Shown one piece after another: positions 11,529-21,070 of a DNA stretch of 64,000 nucleotides (position 1 is the first letter of the stretch; each line of letters starts with the position of its first letter). Position numbers and translations under genes: made by a program. Origin of the DNA: Asparagopsis taxiformis. Its lineage: Eukaryota; Rhodophyta; Florideophyceae; Bonnemaisoniales; Bonnemaisoniaceae. Where the stretch lies: the NCBI GenBank assembly GCA_030407315.1, contig JALQPE010002338.1, positions 186,001 to 250,000 on the forward strand, read 5' to 3'. The notes beneath the pieces were generated by a model. It did no database searches. It had not been told where the DNA came from and worked only from the letters and a program-made list of their open reading frames with translations.

Positions 11529-14500
11529 TCACTTTGCCACAGAGCGTATGGCCTTCGATGCGACTATTGCGTCATACTCTGCAACAATTAACGTAGGTAG
11601 ATCTGCCTCACTGACCCATTCTGCTCCATTTGCATAGGTGTGTTTCACCTTGAACCACCGTTTGCCATCCCTGATCTTTTCCCCAATTATACTTTTGATA
11701 ATTCTTCGACTGTCTGGGAAGACCCCATCGATAGGATCCCCAGTCTCACATATATCCTCATCATACTTCTGAAGTCTATTGACATGCACCCGAGCGACAT
11801 CCAGTCCAACTTCAGACTTGACAATATATGAAACATTAGTTAGCACCTCCTGCACTATATACGGCCCCATCCATGGTGTACGCAGTTTTCTCCCTTTCTC
11901 CATGTGGTGGCGAGGATTATACACCATAACACGATCACCCTTTTCAAACTCCACAGCATTTGCTAGCTTATTGTACTGCTTAGCTGCATCTGTACGTGCC
12001 TTGCTCCCCCTCTGTATTAATTGCCAATGTAACTCTGCAAGCCTCCTTGCTAACTCCTCATTACTTTCTGGTTCTTGGTCGATGGCCATTCGCCTACCTG
12101 CTTCAGCATCAAAATCAAATGCATCCACTCCGAAAACAGCCTTGTATGGAGTCATTCCCGTGGCACTGTTCACTGCTGTATTGTACCTGAAACATGCCAT
12201 TGGCAAATGCTGCACCCAATCGTTTTCCTCTACTGACACATATGCACGAATGTCCTTCATCAGAGTACGGTTAAATCTCTCGATAAAACCATCAGTTTGT
12301 GGGTGATAGGGACTGGTAAATATCTTTTTTGCCCCGACACATGTACACAAATGTTGCACCATCTCGCTCATAAATGTCTTTCCCCTGTCACTCAGCAGCT
12401 TTTCTGGTGGCCCAAACCTTAATATCCACTCATCGAGCAACACCTGAGAAATAGTCTCTGCCCGCTCATCCTTCACTGCAGTAGCCCACACAAACCTCGT
12501 GAATAAATCTCCCATTACAACAGCTTTTGATGTACCTCTCATATTGGATGTAGATACCTCCAGTACATCAACTGCAACGACTTGAAATCTTCTCAGCGGG
12601 TGCCACTTCTTCATATTTCCCTGCACACCTGGCTTACCCAGTCTATGTAATGAGCAGTTAACGCATTTTCTAACCCGTTCCGATACATCATTTCTCCAAC
12701 CTTTCCACCAAAACCTCTTTTCCACCCATTGCATTGTTTTCCATACACCTTGATGACCATTAGGCCTTGCACCATGGGCGTAATCAAGCACTTGAGGAAT
12801 AAGTAGTTTTGGAACTATAATGCGCATACTAGAACCCTCAGCTAAACACAATAGTCCATCCTCATCCAGTACGTAATTGCTTCTTTCCGTAATCAGTCTT
12901 TCCAAGTCTTCAAACTCAGTTCGTTGGCCTTCTTTGATTTGTTCCACTGTAGGTAATGACCTTTCCCGTTCTGTCATCATCATGATGAGCTCATTGCATC
13001 TTGGACAGCGTGTATTAGTTACTGAATCACGACTCAGCGTATCTGCAACTGCCATTGACTGGCCTGGAGCATACTCTACCACAAAATCATAGTCCTGCAC
13101 CTCTATCATCCACCTCGCCAGTCTTCCTTTAGGCTCCCTTAATGACATGAGCCACCTCAAGGCTTGATGGTCCGATTTCACCGTAAACTGCATGCCTCCA
13201 TGAAGATAATGCCTCCATTTTTTAAGTGCATGTACTACTGCCAAACACTCTTTCTCGGTTACAGTATACCTTTGCTCCGCTCCCTTCAGCTTTCGTGATG
13301 TAAAGGCAATTGGCCTCCATTCGTCCTTATTAGACTCCTGTAATAGAACCCCACCAATACCATAATCACTCGCGTCGGTCATCACCACCTTTTGTTTCTT
13401 ACAGTCCGGTGATGCAAGTTCATTTGGGTCACACAAACCTTCTTTAAGATCTTGCCATGCATTCCTCTGCTTATCTCCCCATTTTTTATCCCAATCAATG
13501 ATGTTATGGGAATCATTCCTCCATCGTTTCTTCCTATTACAACCAGAGTCCTTCAAAACGTCATACAGAGGCTTGGCTCTATTTGTGAAGTTAGGCAAAA
13601 AGGTTGCAAAGTAATTCACCAAACCTAGGAATCTTAGTAATTCTGTCAGCGTCTGTGGTTCCTTCAGATTCCTAATTGCCGTAATATGAGTTTCAGATGG
13701 CTTCAGGCCATTGGCGGTTACTCTATGACCCAGAACTTCCACTTCCTGCACTCCAAAACGACACTTACTGATCTTGAGACGCATTCCTGCATTCCACATG
13801 CACGTGAGAATCTCATCCAGCTCCTCCAAATGTGACTCCTCGTCTATCGTACCAATATTACCATCATCCATAAAGGCCCATACGCTCCTTCCCTTGTATT
13901 TTCCCAGTACTAAATTCACCAATCGCTGAAACACTGCAGGACTGTTCTTTAGCCCTTGGGGCAATCTCGTGTACTGCAGTAATCCTTTGACAGTTCGTAC
14001 TGCCGTGTAAGGCTTAGAAGATTCATCAAGCTGTACTTGGAAATACCCATCCTTCAGATCGAAAGCAGTAAATACTTTCTTACTAGCCAACCAATCCAAC
14101 GTTTCTCTAACAGATTCCATTGGGTACTGATCGCTGACAGTCCTGCTGTTCAATGCTCTGAAATCTGTTGTACACCTCATGCTACCGTCCCGCTTTGGTA
14201 CAAAGACATTGTTGGCTGCCCACTCCGATTCAGAGTGTTCCACAATACCCTTTTGTAATAGTTTGTCCATCATTTTCTCTTCGACAGCTTGTTCGGCCGG
14301 TGAGCGTCTTCTAATTGGTACAACCACCGGTTCTGCACCCTTCACCAATTTTATCTCATGTTTGTACCCTTTGATACAACCAACTTCCTTGAATATCATA
14401 CGATGTTTCCAAATGACGCCACGCAATCTCTCCTGCATCTCCGTGGTGCTGTGGAATTGTGTCAAGTCCATTCCTCTTATCTCTGCATCCACGTCAGCAT

Positions 14501-15059
14501 CTTCAATTACAGCCCTTATTTCTTCATCTTCGATGTATTTCCTTCTTAAACTCCCTTCATATCTTGTGCTACCAACCATAATACATCCTTTCATTGTTTC
14601 CAGATCCATCTTAAACATATACCGCATCCAGAACCTTCTACCGAATAGCAGACCACTTGCTAGTTTCCTCATCACCCTAATTGGCTCTTGGCTCATCTTG
14701 CAGCCCCATATTGAAAAGTCAATATAACCTTTCCCAGCTATGTCTAGCTTCTTTCCATCTGCGCCAAATGCAGCACAACCATCTTCAATTAACGTTTCAT
14801 TCAATGACTTAAACATGGTTTTATCCATCCATATAGAGAATGCACCTGTATCCACCACCGCAACCTTTCTCACTTCTGTTCCATTCACATCAAATCGCAC
14901 TTCTATAACAATGTCAGACATCTCTTCCATTGTATCGTCGTATATCATCTCAGGGAAGTCATTAATTGTGGTGTCCTGACAATGACACAATGTCTCTATG
15001 TTGACTTCGGGAGCTAATCCCGCATACTTTGCTGTGGACCTCTCCCATTCCAGTTTCCC
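11529..15059 (-). CDS. pol: Retrotransposon Pol polyprotein (protease, RT, RNase H, integrase, chromodomain-like)
   Basis: The pol frame is open from about 15071, overlaps the end of gag by about 58 nt and lies in the -1 frame, so it is probably expressed by frameshifting at 15053-15059. The first start-like codon after gag is only a TTG at 14990. Numbering from there (1153 residues): protease DTGA at 47-50; RT with LPQGLKNSPAVFQ at 343-355 and catalytic FMDD at 373-376; RNase H with TDAS at 538-541; integrase zinc-binding H739, H746, C776, C779; DDE residues about D808, D868, E904; GPY module at 1042-1044. A C-terminal chromodomain-like segment spans about 1095-1135 (ends EWVSEADLP). In this family the chromodomain steers integration to chromatin. 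The ORF is intact, with no internal stop or frameshift. Confidence 0.95.
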   Translation of the reverse strand, partial: GKLEWERSTAKYAGLAPEVNIETLCHCQDTTINDFPEMIYDDTMEEMSDIVIEVRFDVNGTEVRKVAVVDTGAFSIWMDKTMFKSLNETLIEDGCAAFGADGKKLDIAGKGYIDFSIWGCKMSQEPIRVMRKLASGLLFGRRFWMRYMFKMDLETMKGCIMVGSTRYEGSLRRKYIEDEEIRAVIEDADVDAEIRGMDLTQFHSTTEMQERLRGVIWKHRMIFKEVGCIKGYKHEIKLVKGAEPVVVPIRRRSPAEQAVEEKMMDKLLQKGIVEHSESEWAANNVFVPKRDGSMRCTTDFRALNSRTVSDQYPMESVRETLDWLASKKVFTAFDLKDGYFQVQLDESSKPYTAVRTVKGLLQYTRLPQGLKNSPAVFQRLVNLVLGKYKGRSVWAFMDDGNIGTIDEESHLEELDEILTCMWNAGMRLKISKCRFGVQEVEVLGHRVTANGLKPSETHITAIRNLKEPQTLTELLRFLGLVNYFATFLPNFTNRAKPLYDVLKDSGCNRKKRWRNDSHNIIDWDKKWGDKQRNAWQDLKEGLCDPNELASPDCKKQKVVMTDASDYGIGGVLLQESNKDEWRPIAFTSRKLKGAEQRYTVTEKECLAVVHALKKWRHYLHGGMQFTVKSDHQALRWLMSLREPKGRLARWMIEVQDYDFVVEYAPGQSMAVADTLSRDSVTNTRCPRCNELIMMMTERERSLPTVEQIKEGQRTEFEDLERLITERSNYVLDEDGLLCLAEGSSMRIIVPKLLIPQVLDYAHGARPNGHQGVWKTMQWVEKRFWWKGWRNDVSERVRKCVNCSLHRLGKPGVQGNMKKWHPLRRFQVVAVDVLEVSTSNMRGTSKAVVMGDLFTRFVWATAVKDERAETISQVLLDEWILRFGPPEKLLSDRGKTFMSEMVQHLCTCVGAKKIFTSPYHPQTDGFIERFNRTLMKDIRAYVSVEENDWVQHLPMACFRYNTAVNSATGMTPYKAVFGVDAFDFDAEAGRRMAIDQEPESNEELARRLAELHWQLIQRGSKARTDAAKQYNKLANAVEFEKGDRVMVYNPRHHMEKGRKLRTPWMGPYIVQEVLTNVSYIVKSEVGLDVARVHVNRLQKYDEDICETGDPIDGVFPDSRRIIKSIIGEKIRDGKRWFKVKHTYANGAEWVSEADLPTLIVAEYDAIVASKAIRSVAK
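15009..15059 (-). promoter_or_regulatory. Predicted -1 ribosomal frameshift signal between gag and pol
   Basis: On the minus strand the heptamer GGGAAAC occupies 15059-15053. In the gag frame it reads G GGA AAC, exactly the X XXY YYZ slippery pattern; slipping back one base gives GGG AAA and enters the pol frame. Six nucleotides downstream, GGGAG (15046-15042) can pair with CTCCC (15013-15009), with the gag stop in the loop. The spacing suits a stimulatory stem or pseudoknot. The heptamer and frames are read directly; function is inference. Confidence 0.75.
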
Positions 15060-16093
15060 GACAACTGACCATTATTCATATGTCCACTTTTGGTTAGCCT
15101 ACTGGTATATGCCTTACACTTGTCCTTTTCCCATGACATATGCCCAATATCATTACATCTGAAGCATCTGTATGTCGATTTCTTAGACTGTTGATGGCTG
15201 ATGTCACTCTTGACAGCACTACCCATACTTGTTTCGACAACTTCCCTCACAGCCTCTGAGCGCGTCTGGTTCGCTGATATATGTGTCATTGCTGCTACCA
15301 ACTCGTCAAATCCTCCTTGGATAGTATATGCATATGATTGCAACCTGTTCGGTAGACCCTTAATAAAAGTAGCCTGAATCATGTCCTTGTCTAGTCCCAA
15401 TGAAGTTCCTAGCACATTAACTCTCTCGCCAAACTGACTCGTCGATTCTCGTTTCTCGTCCCACTTCATATTGAGGAAAGCCGTATTTTTAGACTTCTTT
15501 TGTGTTTCATTGAACAACTTGTCTTCCAGTATATTCCACAGTTCCGAACATGTGATAGATGGGAATTCTCTTGAGGTGGCATTGGCTATTTTCAGTGCAG
15601 CTTTGTCAAATGACAAAAGTGACATTTCGCGCTCAATGTCATCTGTGAGCGGAAACTTCTCATGCAGCCTGTGAAAATCCTGCCTTGCAGAAGGGAAGTT
15701 GTAGTCTCCTGCTGCTGAAACTTTGTTCTGTGTCATTTTTCGCTCCCATATCTTCATCTTGTCAGATATGGACAGCCTCACAGCCTCATCTTTGCTTGCT
15801 TTGGAGGGTGTTTCGGGCAAAACCTGTGATGGAAACTCTTGTTCTTCCTTCACAACTGTGGTACGAATTCCAGATTGCGCATTCTCTGCTGCTCCCTGCC
15901 TCCTTAAAATACTCATCAATTCGTTATGGTTCGCAGTCATGCCCTTTTCAATATCCGCAATACAATTCTCTATCTTCAACACGCGGCCCTCCAGTCCTTC
16001 CATTCCATTCACTAATGCTTCGACAGTATTGTCAAGTACATTGAGTCTATGTTCCACTCCACTGATTCTTTCCGTATTAGTCGGATTCACCAT
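15014..16093 (-). CDS. gag: Retrotransposon Gag protein
   Basis: 359 residues from an ATG at 16093. The N-terminal 70 or so residues look coiled-coil (repeating hydrophobics around EHRLNVLDNTVEALVNGMEG). A central region at about 140-270 resembles a Ty3 capsid (retrotrans_gag-type; LWNILEDKLFNE, then FLNMKWDEKRESTSQFGERV). Near the C-terminus there is one zinc-knuckle-like motif, CFRCNDIGHMSWEKDKC. It keeps C-x2-C-x4-H but the last Cys is seven residues after the His instead of the usual four. Gag would package the element's RNA into virus-like particles. It ends 23 nt before the TTG of the pol frame. Confidence 0.9.
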   Translation of the reverse strand: MVNPTNTERISGVEHRLNVLDNTVEALVNGMEGLEGRVLKIENCIADIEKGMTANHNELMSILRRQGAAENAQSGIRTTVVKEEQEFPSQVLPETPSKASKDEAVRLSISDKMKIWERKMTQNKVSAAGDYNFPSARQDFHRLHEKFPLTDDIEREMSLLSFDKAALKIANATSREFPSITCSELWNILEDKLFNETQKKSKNTAFLNMKWDEKRESTSQFGERVNVLGTSLGLDKDMIQATFIKGLPNRLQSYAYTIQGGFDELVAAMTHISANQTRSEAVREVVETSMGSAVKSDISHQQSKKSTYRCFRCNDIGHMSWEKDKCKAYTSRLTKSGHMNNGQLSGNWNGRGPQQSMRD

Positions 16094-16281
16094 CGTGTTA
16101 TCAAACTTGTTTCACTGAATGTTATTGTCGCCCTCACTTACGCTTCCCACTTGCCAACTGTTATCGCCGCTCAGGAATTGGTCACCGAGCGTCAACCTAT
16201 TAGAGCACACTGTCTTCCAGCCAATACAATGAATTTCAATCACTGCAGACCTGTCCACAAGCACAAAAAGTTTAAACTTAT

Positions 16282-16613
16282 TGTTAGATACCGGTATGAA
16301 AGTAAAACTCCCTCTCCTTTATTCTTTCATTGCTCTCTCTTCCTCCGTTCTCCATTCCTGATCTCCCCTTTCTACTCTTCATTGCTACCTATTTATACTG
16401 TCAGTGGTTCCAGTGTTGATAATTACTTTCTCCCATACTCTCCTGAAATCTTTGGTTTGTCTCCTTTGCATTCTGTAAATTATTTCCACATGATGGCACT
16501 GCATTGCATGTCAACGCAATACGCTGCACTGCGGTGCAATACACTATCAACTGATGTTAAGTGTCGGCTTTTTGGTTACCTGGCTTGGTACCATTCTCTG
16601 CTCCCACGTAACA
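16282..16613 (-). repeat. LTR (5' LTR of the element)
   Basis: Second copy of the 332-bp LTR. It should hold the element's promoter, as it lies upstream of gag on the minus strand. Confidence 0.95.
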
Positions 16614-16617
16614 TATT
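16614..16617. repeat. Target-site duplication TATT (right copy)
   Basis: TATT immediately after the LTR end, matching 11172-11175. Confidence 0.75.
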
Positions 16618-18862
16618 TCTCAGTTGGTGTTGTAATTAAAATCTCTTGATGATCTCTTTAGGTTTCGTAAGTTGTTCGTGTGCTACGCATTAAATACTAT
16701 TCGCAACTCTGAAGCGAGCGTCTGAAAGATCTAATCTATGCCCAAGATTGTTTGATCCTTGGACTGTCGTGTACTGTCGCAGAGACAGTCTGAGATGCTT
16801 GAAGATTGAGTCACCGAGTCTAAGTCGCGGTCTCTTGACTTAAAGATAGTGTCTTGGAGTTGACATTGTGTCACGGGGCCGTAATCAATGAGTGTCGTTC
16901 CAGTATGATGATCCGGGAAACCATCAGGTAATGAGAGACTCATGTCATTTCGCGAAGCACCTTTACGACAAAATTTCATTTATACCAAAGATTATCATCT
17001 CTTTGGCGGCGTGACTGTACCTTGATTCTCTTCAGAAGGCTACACTTTTAAAGATTGCTCACACATTCGAGGCAATTTGTTTATATTATGTAGGGGAAAT
17101 TTACACCACCATCTTGATCTACCTTGCAGAGGAAGTGGCGCATATGAGGAAGGCGAATTTAAGTCTGAGTGTTTCACCCTTAGGCAGCCCTTATATAAGT
17201 ATTGTTTCAAGATGTCGTAGTTCAATTAAATCGCGATACAATGTTTGCCCGATTTTGATTTGCCTCTCAACGAATATTCTACATCTTCTATAGATGCCTC
17301 CACAAGAATTTGCATTGATCAATCTACATAAACAAGGTACCTATGGGTACGGATTGAATAATACAATGGGATACACTGCAAAACAGGAAGAAGGGAAGAT
17401 CCCTTGAGCGGGAACCACGTGAAGTACATGCGATGAGCCGAACTGGATCACCATCAAGAATGCAAATATCATTTCTACAATAGAAAAAAGAAGTTTGTAA
17501 GAAGAGTTTCTATTAGCGGGCACATGAAGAAATACAGAAGTGGATGAGAAACATCTTCGCCGAAAAAGTAGAAACTGAGACGATATCATATAATTGTTTC
17601 CTTGTGGCCTTTGCTTGCTATCACGTTTTCTGTAACGGAATGATCTACTGGAGGGTTTCCATAGAAAGATATATTTTTCTCATCACAAGAATCCCTACTC
17701 GGTTCTTGATTCCGTTCACGAGGGTTGAACAGCTCCTTTTAAGCAAACTTCCATTAGTAGAGGTACACCAGCACATCGTGAGAACATAATATTTTGGTGT
17801 AGCGATAAGACTCCTGAAGAAGGAGATCCATGGAGTATGGCAGCGACTGACATAATTTTGATCATCATGAGAGCAACATTCGTAGACGCTAGATTCCCCA
17901 AGTTGCAAAAACTGGATGACAAATTAATGCATATGAAAGGAAGAATCAGTTCGTTTATCTACACAGGAACACGGTTGACAAGATTAGATGCTGTGCCTCA
18001 GCGACTGGGAGAGGGAACTTTAAATCCAGCTCTGTGTTCTACCAGATGCTTCCACCACAAAAAGATGTTCTAATGTGGATCTCCCTCCACCCAATGAGGC
18101 ATGGGGTTTCATTTACAACATTATAGACTCAAGAGAAGTACGAGAAAGAAAGCAATTCTTTGGCAACTACAGACATACTTTCATGGTCGTCAAGGCATCT
18201 CAAAACCTTGGCGTTTACAACCCAGAACCACACAACACAACAAACCTCTTCTTGAATGATTGCAGCGTTATTCCCACAGTACAATCAGAACTCCCAGATT
18301 TTAAAAAATTCAATGGTTGTCAACCAAATAGCGGAAGCGTACAAAGTTCTAGATGAAGCAGATGCAGAGGCAGTTCTCATCTAATATCTCTTTTTGTGTC
18401 TGTTGAGAACAAACAAGCGGCAAAATTTTTCCCTCTGAAGAAGACGAAATTTCTGTTCACCAGAAACATCGCTTCAGATTGTCATCAAAGCTCGGGTTAC
18501 ACGTACCCTCTTTGAGCTACGTGTCAACTTATGATGGCCCTTGACAGATTGCAAACGTGGCGACTCGCCAAAACACCTTGGAAGGCAACAGAAGAATGAA
18601 AAAAACATAATGACACTTTGTCTTTGCCCGAATTTGATGATGCGTTTTTGTCGTGATAAACCTTGATTCAGATCGACGAAACAACGCTCATTGGTAGGCG
18701 AGCAGCTTCGATGTACAATCTGATTTAATACACCGCATGCAATTTCAACTGTGCGAGCACCCGTCTATCTACCATTGTCGACTCTGGAAGATAGCAATGA
18801 ATACGCAAGCTGTCATTTACAAGAGTAGCTCACAATTATCTGCCCTAAAATCTACATTCTAA
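16618..18862. other. Gene-poor stretch, possible coding relic at 17800-18350
   Basis: No intact gene. Two consecutive plus-strand frames (about 17837-18073 and 18075-18356) have somewhat protein-like composition but no recognisable domain, are in different frames and are short. They could be remains of a decayed gene or element. The rest shows nothing. Confidence 0.4.
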
Positions 18863-21070
18863 TCATGAATCATCCTGGCGTCCAATGCAGAAGCATCCTT
18901 TCGACAACCGATTCTTCTTACCAGATGGCCCAACAGGAGAACCACGACCGCCTGGTGGATTTCGACCAAGTATGGCTAGCAATGTCTCATTCCCGAACAA
19001 ACCGAGCGCATCATTTGCAGTGTACGTACCATCCGTTGCTGCAGTACCAATACTATCCATCTCCTGCAAGAAAAGTGGAATCTGCTTCTTGTAAACTCTT
19101 TTCAAATAAGGAATGATTTCTTCTCCATCAATCACAGTCGGCCATTCCTTAGCCCAATGCGGTCTAAATTGAAGTTTCGATGAACGACCAACACTTGCCT
19201 GATCCAGGACCGTTTTCCATTGCGTTGCGAGATCATTGATGAATTCAAGCCATTCTTCATCCGAAACAATAGTGTTCGAAAGCACTTCTATCGCACACGT
19301 AAAGTCATTGCCTTTCTGCGTGCTCATCAACACATCGCTGCCCCCCACCATGCGCATCTCTAGCGTTGTACGCATCGGGAATTCTCCCTTTGCTTCAGCT
19401 TTATACACTGCATTGATCGCCACCCACCACAACTTGCGCACAATGGTCATGTCTGGTCCTAGACCTTCTCCCAATGCGGGAATTTCAGCTGCGAATTCAC
19501 AATTGCGCACAGGCATTCTGTGAATTCCACGCCGGAAATGCAGGGTGTCTGGGACATTGGATGGCAGAAAAGTGCTGCCATCTGGATAGTCATCTTCGTT
19601 GGGGAGGAAGAGTAGCGCTGCTTGCGCAGTCAGAGTTGCTTGCAATTTTCCAAAGTTGCGGAATGGGAATACGGAAAATACAGTGTTTTCAAGCGTGGCT
19701 CCTAGGGCTGCCTGAACGTTGTCGGCAATTATTTGGCCTTCGTCCGGGTATTGTGGCACTGGATCTCCTGCGTTATGTTCTGCAGTATCCCAGTTGTTCA
19801 ACCAGCAGTTTTTCTGAAATGGGAACCAGAACCATTCGGAGTAAAATTTGTTTGCTTCCGTATCAAGCTGGTCTGCAGCCTCTTTCAACTTTTCCTCCGT
19901 CAAATCGTCTGTGCTCACTTCTTTGGTGTCGAAATCTTCGCGCGCATTTTCGGGAACGTCATCAGCGTCAATTGGAGGGACACTTAGAAGCGTTGGAAAC
20001 AACCTAGGTTGAAACACGCTAAGCCTGAAAGGGTCTAGTCTGAAATCTTGATTAATGACTATTCCAAGCAGCCCGAAAGCACCGCTTGCCGTTTTTAAAT
20101 GTTTGGGATCGTCGATCACTTGTCGATTACCCTTGCAGTTGATGATCTCCACTCGAACGCATATGTCGGATACAGTCTTATGTTGGATGCCAGAACCATG
20201 ACAAATTGGTTGCGTCCAGCCGCCACTTGTGATTGCCGTTAAAACCGGTAAAGCACTAATCATCCATTTAAATGCACCTCCGTTCTTGTCCAATGCCCAT
20301 TGTCGGAAGTGCTCACTAGTCACGGCAGAGCCCAATCGAACAGTTGCTGATGACCCGGATACATTGATCAACTTAATCCTTTCTAAATCGCCTTCTCCCT
20401 GTTCATTTGGAACAAGAGTGCCGAATTTTCCTGGGATTGCTGTACCTTTCTCTACCAAGCTCACAAACACTTGGGTAGTATTGGAACGCGGTTTCGGGGT
20501 ATTGTAAATATCTGTCCAGCTGTGACGTGTGCCTCCAGCACGAATACGTGCATTGGTACCTTTGAAATGATTTACAATGTTCTGAACACCAGTGCTTGTC
20601 TTTGGGAAGAAGGTATATTTTGGCACACTGGAAACCGTATCTCCCCAATTGCGAAATTCTTCGTCCACGGCACATTTAACTCTTGAATTGTCCTGCTCAA
20701 CGATGTCTTCAAACGATGTTGCAGCCCCTGCAGCGGCTTCTGGGTCTGCACCGCGGAGCCCATACAAAGTATGATGTGGCTGGTCACCTGAATCTGAAAG
20801 AAGCGGTTGAATCGATTCGTCGGCTTGCATCCATTTCTTCAAGTCGGAAATTATCTTTTCGGGGTGGACGAATGACATAGTCGCAATGTCTAGTAAGTTT
20901 TCCTTGACCACAGACTCAAAACCTGACGAGGGAACCTGGTCACACATTTCTTTGGACCATGCTTCCAAATCTGACTCTGGGGCATTTCTGAGTTTCTCCA
21001 CGGCTTGTTGGACATATTTTTTCGGATTGGTGGGCGTGCCTGACTCGGAGAGGAAACCCCGGATAGGCAT
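18863..21070 (-). CDS. FAD-linked oxidoreductase, sugar-1,4-lactone oxidase-like
   Basis: 735 residues from the ATG at 21070. A PCMH-type FAD-binding domain starts near residue 145 (YTFFPKTSTGVQNIVNHF) with the FAD loop RAGGTRHSWTDIY at about 178-190, where the His before SW is the position of the usual GxGHSW motif. SGGWTQPICHGSG at about 280-292 and the later stretch GAFGLLGIV fit the same fold. The C-terminal part carries RPHWAKEW (near residue 645), the HWxK motif of aldonolactone oxidases (L-gulono-, L-galactono- and D-arabinono-lactone oxidases and dehydrogenases), which make ascorbate or analogues. About 130 extra N-terminal residues with no recognised domain, and a tail ending KGCFCIG, make it longer than typical members (about 500-610). 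Substrate is not assignable. Confidence 0.8.
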   Translation of the reverse strand: MPIRGFLSESGTPTNPKKYVQQAVEKLRNAPESDLEAWSKEMCDQVPSSGFESVVKENLLDIATMSFVHPEKIISDLKKWMQADESIQPLLSDSGDQPHHTLYGLRGADPEAAAGAATSFEDIVEQDNSRVKCAVDEEFRNWGDTVSSVPKYTFFPKTSTGVQNIVNHFKGTNARIRAGGTRHSWTDIYNTPKPRSNTTQVFVSLVEKGTAIPGKFGTLVPNEQGEGDLERIKLINVSGSSATVRLGSAVTSEHFRQWALDKNGGAFKWMISALPVLTAITSGGWTQPICHGSGIQHKTVSDICVRVEIINCKGNRQVIDDPKHLKTASGAFGLLGIVINQDFRLDPFRLSVFQPRLFPTLLSVPPIDADDVPENAREDFDTKEVSTDDLTEEKLKEAADQLDTEANKFYSEWFWFPFQKNCWLNNWDTAEHNAGDPVPQYPDEGQIIADNVQAALGATLENTVFSVFPFRNFGKLQATLTAQAALLFLPNEDDYPDGSTFLPSNVPDTLHFRRGIHRMPVRNCEFAAEIPALGEGLGPDMTIVRKLWWVAINAVYKAEAKGEFPMRTTLEMRMVGGSDVLMSTQKGNDFTCAIEVLSNTIVSDEEWLEFINDLATQWKTVLDQASVGRSSKLQFRPHWAKEWPTVIDGEEIIPYLKRVYKKQIPLFLQEMDSIGTAATDGTYTANDALGLFGNETLLAILGRNPPGGRGSPVGPSGKKNRLSKGCFCIGRQDDS

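Larger units (their letters stand above)
11176..16613 (-). mobile_element. Complete Ty3/gypsy (chromovirus-like) LTR retrotransposon
   Basis: The 5438-bp element lies on the minus strand. Order in sense direction: LTR (16613-16282), gag (16093-15014), pol in protease, reverse transcriptase, RNase H, integrase order (Ty3/gypsy type), then LTR (11507-11176). LTRs are 332 bp, begin TG and end CA, and look identical base for base. A TATT duplication flanks the element. Both ORFs are intact. Identical LTRs and intact frames mean recent insertion and possibly a still active copy. The DNA next to the 5' LTR (below 16282, minus strand) does not begin with the TGG expected for a standard tRNA primer site; it holds the palindrome AGTTTAAACT. 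The tract before the 3' LTR is only moderately purine-rich. Confidence 0.95.

Noticed and set aside
10850..11596. 248-codon plus-strand frame
   Set aside because: More than a third of it is the LTR read in antisense, and the same LTR peptide recurs at 16282-16613; no independent support.
16049..16639. 196-codon plus-strand frame
   Set aside because: Made of the start of gag read in antisense plus the second LTR.
19474..20007. 177-codon plus-strand frame
   Set aside because: Antisense to the lactone-oxidase-like gene; a shadow.
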